NCBI GenBank assembly: GCA_019237115.1
Contig: JAFAHS010000401.1
Span: 1-46,261 of the forward strand
Source: Deltaproteobacteria bacterium
GTDB lineage: Bacteria; Desulfobacterota; Binatia; Binatales; Binataceae
Length of the DNA: 46,261 nucleotides
Direction: 5' to 3'
The position numbers and the translations under genes were made by a program. The notes beneath the pieces are model-generated. The model ran no database searches. It was not told the DNA's origin and worked only from the letters and a program-made list of their open reading frames with translations. This document shows positions 33,980 to 42,202 of the stretch, piece by piece; the first letter of the stretch is position 1, and every line of letters starts with the position of its first letter.

Positions 33980-34110
33980 CAATCTCTCTCACAAGCAAAT
34001 CGAGCACGAAATCCTGAACAGCCGCGATTTGTCAAAAGGGTCCGCCGCTGCATCGGTCGGCGTAGCCCCTGCGGACCGCGAGCAAGGCGATCGCTCTTTC
34101 CGCTCAATTA
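33980..34110 (+). pseudogene. Primase-like gene tail, relic D
   Basis: Plus-strand relic with QIEHEILNSRDLSK, then, after a 1-nt deletion, KGPPLHRSA-stop-PLRTASKAIALSAQ. The trailer CCCTCTATGGAGAATCCC matches relics A and B. It contains an internal stop, so it is clearly non-functional. The gene end lies 130 bp before the GST gene on the opposite strand. Confidence 0.55.
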
Positions 34111-34239
34111 AGACGGCCCTCTATGGAGAATCCCAGTATTGAAGGGCTCCAGTGCTTCGCGCTCAGAGTCGATCTTTATCGAAGAAGTATTGCGCCATCT
34201 GGGCGAGTCGACTCTGTTCTGAGAAAAATCGCCGACGCT

Positions 34240-35256
34240 CTACGACACTATGGGCGCTCCGGAGTGCATTGCCGCGAGGCATCCGGTGGAGCTCAGAACC
34301 GCGTCGATCGCAGCGTTGTCACGCACAGCATTGTATTTTTCGCGCAGCGCAGCGAGAGATTTGGCGTGATACTTCTGCGGCTTCTGCGTCCAGGTCTTGC
34401 CCGCTAACTGCACACTGAATTCTTCGCTGCCGTCTGCAATCGCCTTCGCATTGGCGACCGTCCACGGCATGAAGAGACTCCCGACCTGCCGTTCGAGGAA
34501 AGGAGTGAGAGTGGGAGCCAGGCTCGACCACGATTCGAACTCACCCTCGGCGCGCGGCCACAGCATCCGATGTATCCAGGCCAGCAGATTGGGTGAGGTC
34601 GCATTGATGATCGCGCCCGGAGTCGGGTCGGTCCATGCGTTGTAAAGCTGTCCCCACATCCCGAAGTCAGCGAACGCCGGACGTTGCCCGAAGAGGTACG
34701 GCCGATTTGCCAGGTGCAGCTCGAGAATCGCGATCGCATCGCGAAAAGATTCCTCGATTTGCGGCGCAGTCTGCGGATTCGAACCGACGAAACCAACGCG
34801 ATTGACCATTCGATCGCGCACCGTCGCGATATTCTTGTTCATCTGCGCGTCCTCGGCCGCCGGAATCATTGAACGCGCGATGCGTCCCGCGCCAGAAAGC
34901 TGGTCGGCCTCGCGCGCCCATCGATAGTGGAACATCCACTTGTTGCCCCATTCGTCGCCGAACTCTTCCAGCAGCACCGAAATAAAGTTCGCGACTGGAT
35001 TGTCCGGATGAATCGAAGGCTTGGGACTGAGTGCCTCGACGTACTCGATGATCGGCGTGGAATCCTGGATACCTTTGTCGTCCGGCGTGACGACCAGCGG
35101 CACTAGAGGAAGCTTTACGAATTTCTGATACTCGCCTTCCGAATCGAGGCTCCGCGGTATCCATCGGTGGGGCAACCCCTTGTAACGAAAATAGGAACGC
35201 ACCTTCACCGAGTACGGCGACAGTTCGATTCCGTGGATGTGATACTCGTTGGCCAT
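34240..35256 (-). CDS. Glutathione S-transferase-family protein
   Basis: A 338-residue protein with an N-terminal thioredoxin-like GST domain (IELSPYSVKVRSYFRYKGLP at residues 10-29, then LPLVPLVVTPDDKGIQDSTP with the glutathione-binding Asp-Ser) and a long all-helical C-terminal domain (PAFADFGMWGQLYNAW). It is longer than typical GSTs (~220 residues), as in a group of bacterial proteins with an extended C-terminus. The Ser at SPYS is the likely activating residue. Cytosolic; substrate unknown. Single gene, intact. Confidence 0.88.
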   Translation of the reverse strand: MANEYHIHGIELSPYSVKVRSYFRYKGLPHRWIPRSLDSEGEYQKFVKLPLVPLVVTPDDKGIQDSTPIIEYVEALSPKPSIHPDNPVANFISVLLEEFGDEWGNKWMFHYRWAREADQLSGAGRIARSMIPAAEDAQMNKNIATVRDRMVNRVGFVGSNPQTAPQIEESFRDAIAILELHLANRPYLFGQRPAFADFGMWGQLYNAWTDPTPGAIINATSPNLLAWIHRMLWPRAEGEFESWSSLAPTLTPFLERQVGSLFMPWTVANAKAIADGSEEFSVQLAGKTWTQKPQKYHAKSLAALREKYNAVRDNAAIDAVLSSTGCLAAMHSGAPIVS

Positions 35257-35443
35257 CGCACTATCCTTCCTAAGCCAAATTTTGTTCCCTGCCGTAATCG
35301 TGAGATCCCTGTCGGCGAGCAGAGCATACCGAGGTTGCTCACCCGGTCGGAAAACCTCAACCGCTCTCTATTTTCCCACGAACTGAGCCTCGGACCGCTC
35401 CACGAACAGATTGGTCCCCGCGGCAACGTGGTGGAGCTTCATG

Positions 35444-35800
35444 GCTTGAGCCGAGGATCGTCGGCCGCGACGCACCGTGCATCATAGAACTGTTCCGGCA
35501 GGAACCCACGATAGGGCCCCAATGCCGTGTCGACTTGGATAAGAGCGGTGCCCTTCGTCCCGCAGGGCTCCTCCGACTAAAATACGTGAGCTCTATTCTA
35601 TTGCGACATATGGCCCAATTCGATTGCGTGAATGCGACAAAGCTAGTGGCACCATCAGATAACAACCCATGAGCACAAACGCAGCAAGGTGGCAAATTCT
35701 TATTCTGATGTCCCGCCCTCCGGACCTCTAATCGCCGCGAGCCCAGGTGCGACCGCAGTGATGTCGAACCTTCCCAAATTGTCACTGTTAAGTTGTGGTG
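35444..35800 (-). pseudogene. Decayed paralogue of the small exported protein at 3440
   Basis: Frame pieces on the minus strand rebuild a relative of the exported protein: RICHLAAFVLMGCYLMVPLA (signal peptide; the start codon has become ATA), then CGTKGTALIQVD and EQFYDARCVAADDPRLKP-stop (35444). There is at least one internal stop and a frameshift. The ~100 bp upstream, including the segment encoding NLGRFD, also match the leader of the intact copy, so the duplicated unit included the promoter/leader. Confidence 0.65.
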
Positions 35801-35904
35801 CGCGCGGCGCACCATGGCGCCTCTCGGCCAACTGAAGCGCTCTTCTCAGCGTTTCCCGACTGGCGTAAGAAGGACGCACACACTCGGCACGGAGGCGCGC
35901 ATCG

Positions 35905-36795
35905 ATGAAACGAGCGTTGGTTCTTGGCGGCGGCGGTCCTGTAGGAATCGCGTGGGAATCGGGCTTGCTTGCGGGACTGACTGAAGGCGGTATCGACCCA
36001 GCGAAAGCTGATTTTATCGTCGGAACCTCGGCAGGATCGTTCGTCGGCGCTCAGCTTGCGCTCGGGCGCTCGGCGACCAAGATGGCGACCGCGATCATGG
36101 CGGAAAATCCTTCGGCGCCTCGTCCGACCTCGGGAGGACAATCGAACGCCGCGCCGCCGGACCTGACGATATTGTTCAAGAAAATGCAAGAAGCGGTATC
36201 CGGCGTTCGCCCGGCAAAAGAAGTGCGCGCCGAAATCGGCGCGTGGGCGCTCGAAGCAAAGACGATCAGCGAGGAGACGTTTATCGCCGGATTCGGCCGC
36301 GCGTTAAACGATCTCGCCGAAGATGCGTGGCCGGAAGGGAATTACGCCTGCACCGCTGTCGATGCGCACACCGGCGAGTTCGTGGTGTGGAACAAGGAGG
36401 CGGGCGTCGGCGTCAAACGGGCGGTCGCATCGAGCTGCGCGGTCCCGGGCGTCTTTCCGCCAATCACGATCAAGGGACGCCGCTATGTCGACGGCGGCAT
36501 GCGCTCTCCCACCAACGCCGATCTTGCCAAGGGCTACGACGCGGTGATCGCAGTCTCGGTCACGGGCGCTTCAGCCGATCCTGCGATGACCGATCGATTC
36601 CGCAAGCAACTGGACAAGGAGCTTCAGGTCGTGCGCGACGGCGGCGCCAGGGTCGAGCTGATCGTTCCCGACCAGGCGAGCATCAGCGCGTTGGGCATCA
36701 ACCTGATGGATCCGCGACGGCGCCCAGGCGCGGCAAAGGCGGGACTCGAACAAGGCCGGGTACTCGCCGCGCAACTACGCTCGATCTGGAGTTAA
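35905..36795 (+). CDS. Patatin-like phospholipase
   Basis: A 296-residue patatin-family lipid hydrolase. The oxyanion glycine run is VLGGGGPVG (7-14), the nucleophile is Ser42 in GTSAGS and the partner Asp196 is in VDGGMR, the Ser-Asp dyad of the family. GGAGG lies 9 bp before the ATG. No signal peptide, so it probably acts on membrane phospholipids from inside or is exported by a leaderless route. The substrate is unknown. The gene is isolated and intact. Confidence 0.92.
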   Translation: MKRALVLGGGGPVGIAWESGLLAGLTEGGIDPAKADFIVGTSAGSFVGAQLALGRSATKMATAIMAENPSAPRPTSGGQSNAAPPDLTILFKKMQEAVSGVRPAKEVRAEIGAWALEAKTISEETFIAGFGRALNDLAEDAWPEGNYACTAVDAHTGEFVVWNKEAGVGVKRAVASSCAVPGVFPPITIKGRRYVDGGMRSPTNADLAKGYDAVIAVSVTGASADPAMTDRFRKQLDKELQVVRDGGARVELIVPDQASISALGINLMDPRRRPGAAKAGLEQGRVLAAQLRSIWS

Positions 36796-36854
36796 TGCAC
36801 GTTAGCAGCTCCTGATGACCCAGCGCTTTTGACCTGACCATTCACGAGCTCGAC

Positions 36855-36905
36855 TCGCCGGGCTCATGCTGTGGCGTCCTTCAGGTCGTCACCGTCGAAA
36901 CCCTC
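36855..36905 (-). pseudogene. AAA/TPR cyclase-family C-terminal tail, stub 5 (short)
   Basis: Only EGFDGDDLKDATA-stop is readable. The 3' flank (36811-36840) resembles sequence downstream of stub 4 (18957-18985): both read TGATGACC, a short AGC segment, CTTTTGAC-like and TGACC. Confidence 0.5.
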
Positions 36906-36962
36906 CCCTGGCGCGGAGGATTTCACCTCGGATTTTGGGGTCGTCCGGTCTGCCCCATTCGG

Positions 36963-37205
36963 TTAGCTTAGCGGGTGTCTCTTGATCAACTCGTCGACTA
37001 GGCCCCCCGCGAGCAGCCTCCCGGCCTCCGTGGCATATTCCACCTTCGCATCTGGGGATAGCGGCAAGGTTTCCTCTGCTAACCAGTCACGCAGGACCGG
37101 CCGCACCTCGTCTACGATAACATCTTGGTCGAGGTCTCCCGCATCGCGCAGTGTCGCTAGGAACGATCGCACGCTGACTTCAACGATGAAACTGGTGTCT
37201 TCCAT
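36963..37205 (-). CDS. Small hypothetical protein
   Basis: An 80-residue acidic protein (EDTSFIVEVSVRSFLATLRD, VIVDEVRPVLRDWLAEE, GRLLAGGLVDELIKRHP) without a recognised motif. Coding character is reasonable (balanced composition, helix-forming pattern), but there is no clear ribosome site. Could be a small regulator or antitoxin. Confidence 0.45.
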   Translation of the reverse strand: MEDTSFIVEVSVRSFLATLRDAGDLDQDVIVDEVRPVLRDWLAEETLPLSPDAKVEYATEAGRLLAGGLVDELIKRHPLS

Positions 37206-37583
37206 GTAATAAGCATGTATTTGTTCTTAATAGACGACGGGACATCATTTTCTTCACTTAACGCTCACAGATACGTCAAATTTAACCTAATTTGACCAAG
37301 GTTCCAGTTCGCGACCACTGGCTCAGCTTCTTCATCGAGCCAATCACGGGGAAATTGACATTCGGGCAACTCACCACTGGCTCATGTCCCGTGAACCAAC
37401 CAAGCGTCGCGTGAGCCAACCGGCGGGCGGCAATTTTGAAAACGGACCCGGTGAGTCGTGCACCTCGTGGCCAGAGCCGTTTTTGCAAAAGCCGCTCGGA
37501 GTCTCTCCAGTGAAAAGACGCCCGGCCTGGCTCGCTCATCGATCCGGGTTGATGTTGTCACAACATTCTTGCACAAACAGGCC
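37206..37583. other. Intergenic, no gene recognised
   Basis: About 380 bp. Frames on both strands are shadows with no recognisable motif. It presumably holds the promoter of the antitoxin gene that starts at 37584. Confidence 0.4.
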
Positions 37584-37895
37584 ATGACGACGCCGCTGCG
37601 GATCAGCGAGGTGCGCAAACGGCTCAGCCAGTTGGTAGAACGTGTCGCCTGCGGCGGCGCTCCGGTTGCGATCAGCAGGTACGGCCGCGAACGCGCTCTG
37701 CTGGTCTCCGCAGAGGAGTACCGACGGCTGAAAACTTCCACCCGGCGAGCGAAACCGCCGCCGACCCTCGAGGGCACTCTCACGTTGGAATGCAGTCCAG
37801 AAGAGTTGATCGCGGAGAGCCGCCGCGTAGGCGACTTTTGGGTTGCCTCGCTAGACCTGGCCAAACGGAAGCAGCGCCGATCCAGCCGCAAATGA
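37584..37895 (+). CDS. Phd/YefM-type antitoxin (toxin broken)
   Basis: A 103-residue antitoxin: TTPLRISEVRKRLSQLVERV and PVAISRYGRERALLVSAEEY are the Phd/YefM DNA-binding half, followed by a polar tail. Start chosen at the ATG at 37584, where the family begins; the long N-terminal extension of the frame is not supported. The stop overlaps the ATG of a PIN toxin gene by ATGA (37892-37895), but that gene is frameshifted, so the antitoxin is now an orphan. Confidence 0.82.
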   Translation: MTTPLRISEVRKRLSQLVERVACGGAPVAISRYGRERALLVSAEEYRRLKTSTRRAKPPPTLEGTLTLECSPEELIAESRRVGDFWVASLDLAKRKQRRSSRK

Positions 37896-38275
37896 ACTAC
37901 GTCGCCGACACTCACGCACTGTTCTTTTTCGCCGGTGGCAAGGCAGCGCGGATGAGCCGCAAATGCGCTCAGATTTTCCGCCGCGCCGAGCAACAACGAG
38001 ACAGGGTGCACGTCCTATCGTCTGCTCCTTTGAGCTGGCCATATTGCTGGAGCGGGGACGGGTGAAGAGCTCGCTTGGCTTCATCGATTGGCACCATTTC
38101 CGGCACTACCCATCGAACCCTTGGTCTGGGACGATATCTGCGAAGCGCGCGGACAGGAGGGGTTGGTCGATCCTCTTGACCGCCTGATCGCAGGAACGGC
38201 GATTCGTCACGACGCGCCGCTTATCACAGCGAGGAGCACATCCGCGCCTCCGGTCTGGTCCGCACGATCTGGTAG
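37892..38275 (+). pseudogene. VapC toxin, frameshifted
   Basis: Four frame pieces in order rebuild a PIN-domain toxin: NYVADTHALFFFAGGKAARM, then IVCSFELAILLERGRVKSSL, then LPIEPLVWDDICEARGQEGL and VDPLDRLIAGTAIRHDAPLI, then EEHIRASGLVRTIW-stop (38275). The VapC active-site Asp residues would be in VADTHA, VDPLDRLI and ITRDE, so the gene was complete once. At least three single-base shifts break it. A tail stub follows within 25 bp. Confidence 0.75.
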
Positions 38276-38295
38276 CGGGCTCGCTGAAAATCTTG

Positions 38296-38442
38296 CTCGG
38301 CCCAGCTCCTTGAAAAGCGCCTTGGCGTCCTTCAGGTCGGTAGTGTCGAAGCCCTCGACGAACCAGTTGTAGATGTCAGCGAGCGTCGCGCGCCTCATCG
38401 CGGCGATTGGTGTCGCGGAGAAGGCGTGCGAGGCTGGTAGTC
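38296..38442 (-). pseudogene. AAA/TPR cyclase-family C-terminal tail, stub 6
   Basis: One frame gives TSLARLLRDTNRRDEARD, and the next one, after a small deletion, [20 protein letters not shown] and KALFKELGRA. Together they rebuild the last ~45 residues of the family, the longest stretch of any stub in this window. Confidence 0.75.
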
Positions 38443-38701
38443 GCGTGTATTTCCCATAGTTGGCGCCCCGATCGCGTGCGAACCAAGAAAACAGGTGGTT
38501 ATGGACCGATCGGCTAAAAAAGTGTTCGCGAAGAGAATCCGCGCGCTCGCTTGACGCTGTCCTTGGAAGATCATGCACAAGGCTTCGTGGGGGTATTGGT
38601 TGTTGAAGATGTCGATAGAGTCATCGAACCTGGCCTGCTGTTGCAGGAAGTTTGAAGTGGCCAGTAGGATCGGTCGATGCTCACTGGTCTGAGGCTTCAA
38701 G

Positions 38702-40021
38702 ATGGCCGCTGATTCTCCGGGCGGCCCTGGCGAGGATCGTTCGCAAGAAACCATCGCCGACGAGCTCGCCGCCGAGTCGAGCGAAACTGACCAACGAAGG
38801 CCCACCGCCTTCCGCGCGCTGCGACATCGCAACTATCGGCTCTATTTTTTCGGGCAGCTCACTTCGCTCGCGGGCACCTGGATGCAGAGTGCTGCGCAGG
38901 CGTGGCTGGTGCTCAAGCTGACGAACTCCTCGATGATGCTCGGCGTCGTTTCCTTCGCGCAGTTCACGCCGATCCTGCTCGTGGGGCTCTTCGCGGGTGT
39001 GATTGTTGATCGGGTCGATCGGCGCCGCCTGATTATCGCAACGCAGACTCTCCTGATGCTGAGCGCGTTCACGCTGGCCGCGCTTACTTGGTCGGGCAGG
39101 GTGCGCGTCTATCACGTGATCATGCTCGCGGCGCTCAATGGGACGATCGGCGCGTTCGATATGCCCGGGCGGCAATCGTTCGTGGTCGAGATGGTTGGTT
39201 ACGAAGATCTCGCCAACGCGATCGCGCTTAACTCGATGATGTTCAACGGGGCGCGCATGATTGGTCCCGCGATGGCGGGTCTCCTAATCGCAGGGCTCGG
39301 AACGGCGATGTGTTTCTTTCTGAACGGCCTCAGCTTCCTGGCCGTTATCTGGAGCCTGACTCAGATGGAGATTCCGGCGCGCGCGATCGCGGCAAGCGGT
39401 GCGCGCGTGACGAAGCAGCTTGGTGAGGGGCTCGCCTACGTATGGCGCCATCGTCCGATTTTTTACCAGATGACACTGGCTGCCGTAAGCAACGGCCTCG
39501 GTTATCAGTATCTGGTGCTGGTCCCGCTTTTCGCGCGCAACGTCCTGCATGGCGACGCACGCACGTATGGCTTTCTGGTCGCGATCCAGGGACTGGGGTC
39601 CGTGCTGGGCGCGGCGACGCTGGCGTCACGCGTGACGACGACCGGAATTCGCAACAATCTGATCATTGGCTTGATCATTTCTGGGTTCGGCATCGTGGTC
39701 TTCGGCTTGTCGCGCCTGATATTAGTATCGCTCGCCGCGCAACTCGTGATCGGTGCGGGACTCACGAATTTTCGCGCAAGCAACAACACCCTCGTTCAAG
39801 TTTTCGTGTCCGATGAGCTCCGCGGACGTGTGATGAGCACGTACCAGCTTGCCGCGGTCGGCATGACACCACTCGGCGCACTCTTGGTCGGTTTCCTCGG
39901 CACCCGCATCGGGCCGCGCGCCGCGGTCACGATATGTGGAGCGGTCATACTCGTGTGCGCCGTCACACTCGTGCTGGGACTGAAGTCGATCGGCGGCGCG
40001 GCTCAGGAGCGACCCGCCTGA
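38702..40021 (+). CDS. MFS exporter, EntS-like
   Basis: A 439-residue transporter of the EntS/MFS_3 branch. After an acidic cytoplasmic N-terminus (~38 residues) comes FRALRHRNYRLYFFGQLTSL and TWMQSAAQAWLVLKLTNSS, the conserved opening of this branch; VIVDRVDRRRLI is motif A and FVSDELRGRVMSTYQLA the corresponding loop of the second half. About 10-12 membrane helices follow. Members export siderophores, drugs or other small molecules. No partner gene gives the substrate. Intact. Confidence 0.9.
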   Translation: MAADSPGGPGEDRSQETIADELAAESSETDQRRPTAFRALRHRNYRLYFFGQLTSLAGTWMQSAAQAWLVLKLTNSSMMLGVVSFAQFTPILLVGLFAGVIVDRVDRRRLIIATQTLLMLSAFTLAALTWSGRVRVYHVIMLAALNGTIGAFDMPGRQSFVVEMVGYEDLANAIALNSMMFNGARMIGPAMAGLLIAGLGTAMCFFLNGLSFLAVIWSLTQMEIPARAIAASGARVTKQLGEGLAYVWRHRPIFYQMTLAAVSNGLGYQYLVLVPLFARNVLHGDARTYGFLVAIQGLGSVLGAATLASRVTTTGIRNNLIIGLIISGFGIVVFGLSRLILVSLAAQLVIGAGLTNFRASNNTLVQVFVSDELRGRVMSTYQLAAVGMTPLGALLVGFLGTRIGPRAAVTICGAVILVCAVTLVLGLKSIGGAAQERPA

Positions 40022-40142
40022 TCAGTGTCCGGAGCAGCGACTCAGGTAATTCGCATTAAGGTCCTTCTCAAATGCCTCCGGCGTAGGTGGGAAGTTTTGT
40101 GTCGACCGCCCTAAGGGATCAAGGCATGAAGCCCCTTAACCT

Positions 40143-41909
40143 CTACGAGCCTCGCGTCTGCACCGCGGGCGGCGTTTTGGGGGACCACAGCCGTCTCAAG
40201 ACCCGGATCTCCACCGCTTCCCCCGCCACCAACACAGCCCCGCCTGCCAAATCGCTAATGATGCGCCCTTGGTGACCATCAAGGGAACGCAAACGGTCAT
40301 TAGTAGACAGAGGGTGAGCGTAGTTGTTTCGATGCGAGAATGGCGGATCGGAGGGAGTATCATCTGGAGACTGGTCGAGTGGGATCCGCAGCCGGATGAC
40401 GACCTGGTAGCCGGCGACACGTATCTCTTCGACCATGAGGCGCACTAGTTTCTGACGCTGTTCAAAGCTGAGTTCGTCCAAGGCACCACGCACTCGGCAC
40501 GCGAAGCCGGCGATTCGGCGGCGAAGCCGGTTCTGTTGCGCGAGCACGCTGCGCTGTTCAATCAGCGCTCGGCGTTGTTCCTCAAGGCTGTTGCGTCGGC
40601 GATCGATCTCCTTGGCGCGATGCTGGACTTCGGCAAGCTCGAGTAAACCGCCTTGATAGAGATCGACTAAACGACGGCGTTCGCTGCTGACAGCCTCGAC
40701 TCTGCGTTCAAGGCCCTTCAGTTGAGTCTGCAATAGTTCGTCGTCGGTTGCCGGAGTGCGTGCGGTGATGGTGTGTTCTGCCGCGACCAGCATATCGGGA
40801 CGTTGCAGCACAGTTCGCAGCTGCTCATAGACGAAAGCGTCAAGGGCGTCGGCGCGGATATTGCGCTCGGGGCAGCGCCGATGCTCGCCGCGAGCTCGCA
40901 CTGGGTCGTGGTTATGACAGGTGTAATAGCGCGTATAGTTGCCATGGCCCGCGCGCATTCGATGACAGCTAACCCCGACGCCGCAGTGGCCGCACTTAAG
41001 CAGGTGGCGCAATAGCCAGGCTTCATCATGGATCCTGCGCGGACTCCATTGTGAGTTGTCACGGCTCACATGCTTGGCCGCCTCGAACAGCTCGTCACTC
41101 ACGATGCGGGGCACATCGATGGCAATCCACTGCTCACGCGGACGCAGCACCTGCCGAGTGTGACGTCGAGCATGAGGGTCGGGTACCGATTCGGTGCGAT
41201 TGTAATAGGCGCGGCCGAGGTAGCTCTCGTTGCACAGGAGTCGACCGACGGTCGAGGTGCCCCACACTGCTTTCCCAGAAGGCGATGGCACTTGGTCGAA
41301 GTTGAGCCGCCGGACCATCTCGCGGGTGGAATGTCCCGCCACGTAATCCTCGAAAATACGTCGGACTACGGTCGCTTCGGGTTCGTACACTACTAGGTGC
41401 GCCGAGGCGGTCGCGGTTGCGGCGATTCGGCGATAGCCATACGGCACCTTCCAGAAGATGACTTCGCCGCGGCGCGCGCGCCACAGCTTGCCGCGCCTAT
41501 AACGCTCGGCGATTTTGGCTCGCTCATACTCCGCGATCACGCCTTGAACTTGGATCAGCAAGCGAGCCTGCGGATCGTCGTCGAGCGCGGGGGCGTCGGT
41601 AAACAACACCCGAACCCCGTGCCGGTTGAGCTCATCCAGTACGATCACCTGATAGGCATACAGGCGGGCCAGGCGATCCGGTGAAAGACACCAAACCGCC
41701 TCTATGACTCGAGCCTCCGCCGCGTCGCGCAATGCATCCAGACCCGGGCGATCCAGCCGCGCTCCGGAATAGCCGTCATCGCAGAACTCCGCGACCAGCT
41801 CATGCCCCTCGGTGGCGACTCGCTCGCGCAATGCCGCGAGCTGAGAGCCGATAGTGCCGCGGCTCTCCTGGCTCTCGGTGGATACCCGCGCATAAATCGC
41901 GACCTTCAT
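40143..41909 (-). CDS. Large serine recombinase
   Basis: A 588-residue large serine recombinase: resolvase-type catalytic domain at the N-terminus (IYARVSTES with nucleophile Ser10, then SPDRLARLYAYQVIVLDEL), a recombinase domain, a zinc-ribbon region (HLLKCGHCGVGVSCH ... C) around 290-345 and a coiled coil (about 400-470) with the RLVDLYQGGLLELAEV segment. Such enzymes integrate and excise phage or mobile DNA at short att sites without host factors. The last ~50 codons, from LSTND on, lie beyond a 13-bp direct repeat and appear to be target DNA (see the element feature). Its start overlaps the preceding gene's stop by ATGA. Confidence 0.93.
   Translation of the reverse strand: MKVAIYARVSTESQESRGTIGSQLAALRERVATEGHELVAEFCDDGYSGARLDRPGLDALRDAAEARVIEAVWCLSPDRLARLYAYQVIVLDELNRHGVRVLFTDAPALDDDPQARLLIQVQGVIAEYERAKIAERYRRGKLWRARRGEVIFWKVPYGYRRIAATATASAHLVVYEPEATVVRRIFEDYVAGHSTREMVRRLNFDQVPSPSGKAVWGTSTVGRLLCNESYLGRAYYNRTESVPDPHARRHTRQVLRPREQWIAIDVPRIVSDELFEAAKHVSRDNSQWSPRRIHDEAWLLRHLLKCGHCGVGVSCHRMRAGHGNYTRYYTCHNHDPVRARGEHRRCPERNIRADALDAFVYEQLRTVLQRPDMLVAAEHTITARTPATDDELLQTQLKGLERRVEAVSSERRRLVDLYQGGLLELAEVQHRAKEIDRRRNSLEEQRRALIEQRSVLAQQNRLRRRIAGFACRVRGALDELSFEQRQKLVRLMVEEIRVAGYQVVIRLRIPLDQSPDDTPSDPPFSHRNNYAHPLSTNDRLRSLDGHQGRIISDLAGGAVLVAGEAVEIRVLRRLWSPKTPPAVQTRGS
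40297..40309. repeat. Direct repeat, left element end
   Basis: TCATTAGTAGACA, the left member of the pair that bounds the serine-recombinase unit; it is read within the recombinase frame as LSTND and beyond. Confidence 0.7.
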
Positions 41910-42202
41910 CGCCCTACCTCAGCTGCGATCTGCTCAGGGGCAAGTTCCAACATGAATTGATAAACTGCGGCGAGCGCATCGAGACGCGGATCGGCATACG
42001 GCGTCCAGGGTGGCCGTCGTGCACCGATCAGCGACACACTAAATGCCGGTTCGGTCCTTCTCCACGCGATCAGTCCCGCGAGTCCTTGCTGCGCAAACCG
42101 GATCGCGCTCGGTCCGCACAACTCCACGTCGGCCAAGGCCAGCGCGCGCAGCGATTCATACTCAGCTTGGATGTGGTCGTTAACGGGCCAGAGCGCCCTC
42201 AT
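41906..42202 (-). CDS. Small protein of the recombinase operon
   Basis: A 98-residue protein starting MRALWPVNDHIQAEYESLRA; the frame is open upstream but the ATG at 42202 overlaps the stop of the HTH gene (ATGA). It ends in a helix with VYQFMLELAPEQIAAEVGR, also ATGA-overlapping the recombinase start. No recognised domain. Its tight coupling between the two other genes suggests a role in the recombination reaction, perhaps as a directionality factor; this is inference. Confidence 0.7.
   Translation of the reverse strand: MRALWPVNDHIQAEYESLRALALADVELCGPSAIRFAQQGLAGLIAWRRTEPAFSVSLIGARRPPWTPYADPRLDALAAVYQFMLELAPEQIAAEVGR

Noticed and set aside
33783..34007. 74-codon minus ORF ending ALRLIRY
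   Set aside because: The C-terminal third reads like protein but the start lies inside the plus-strand primase-like relic; too little to name.
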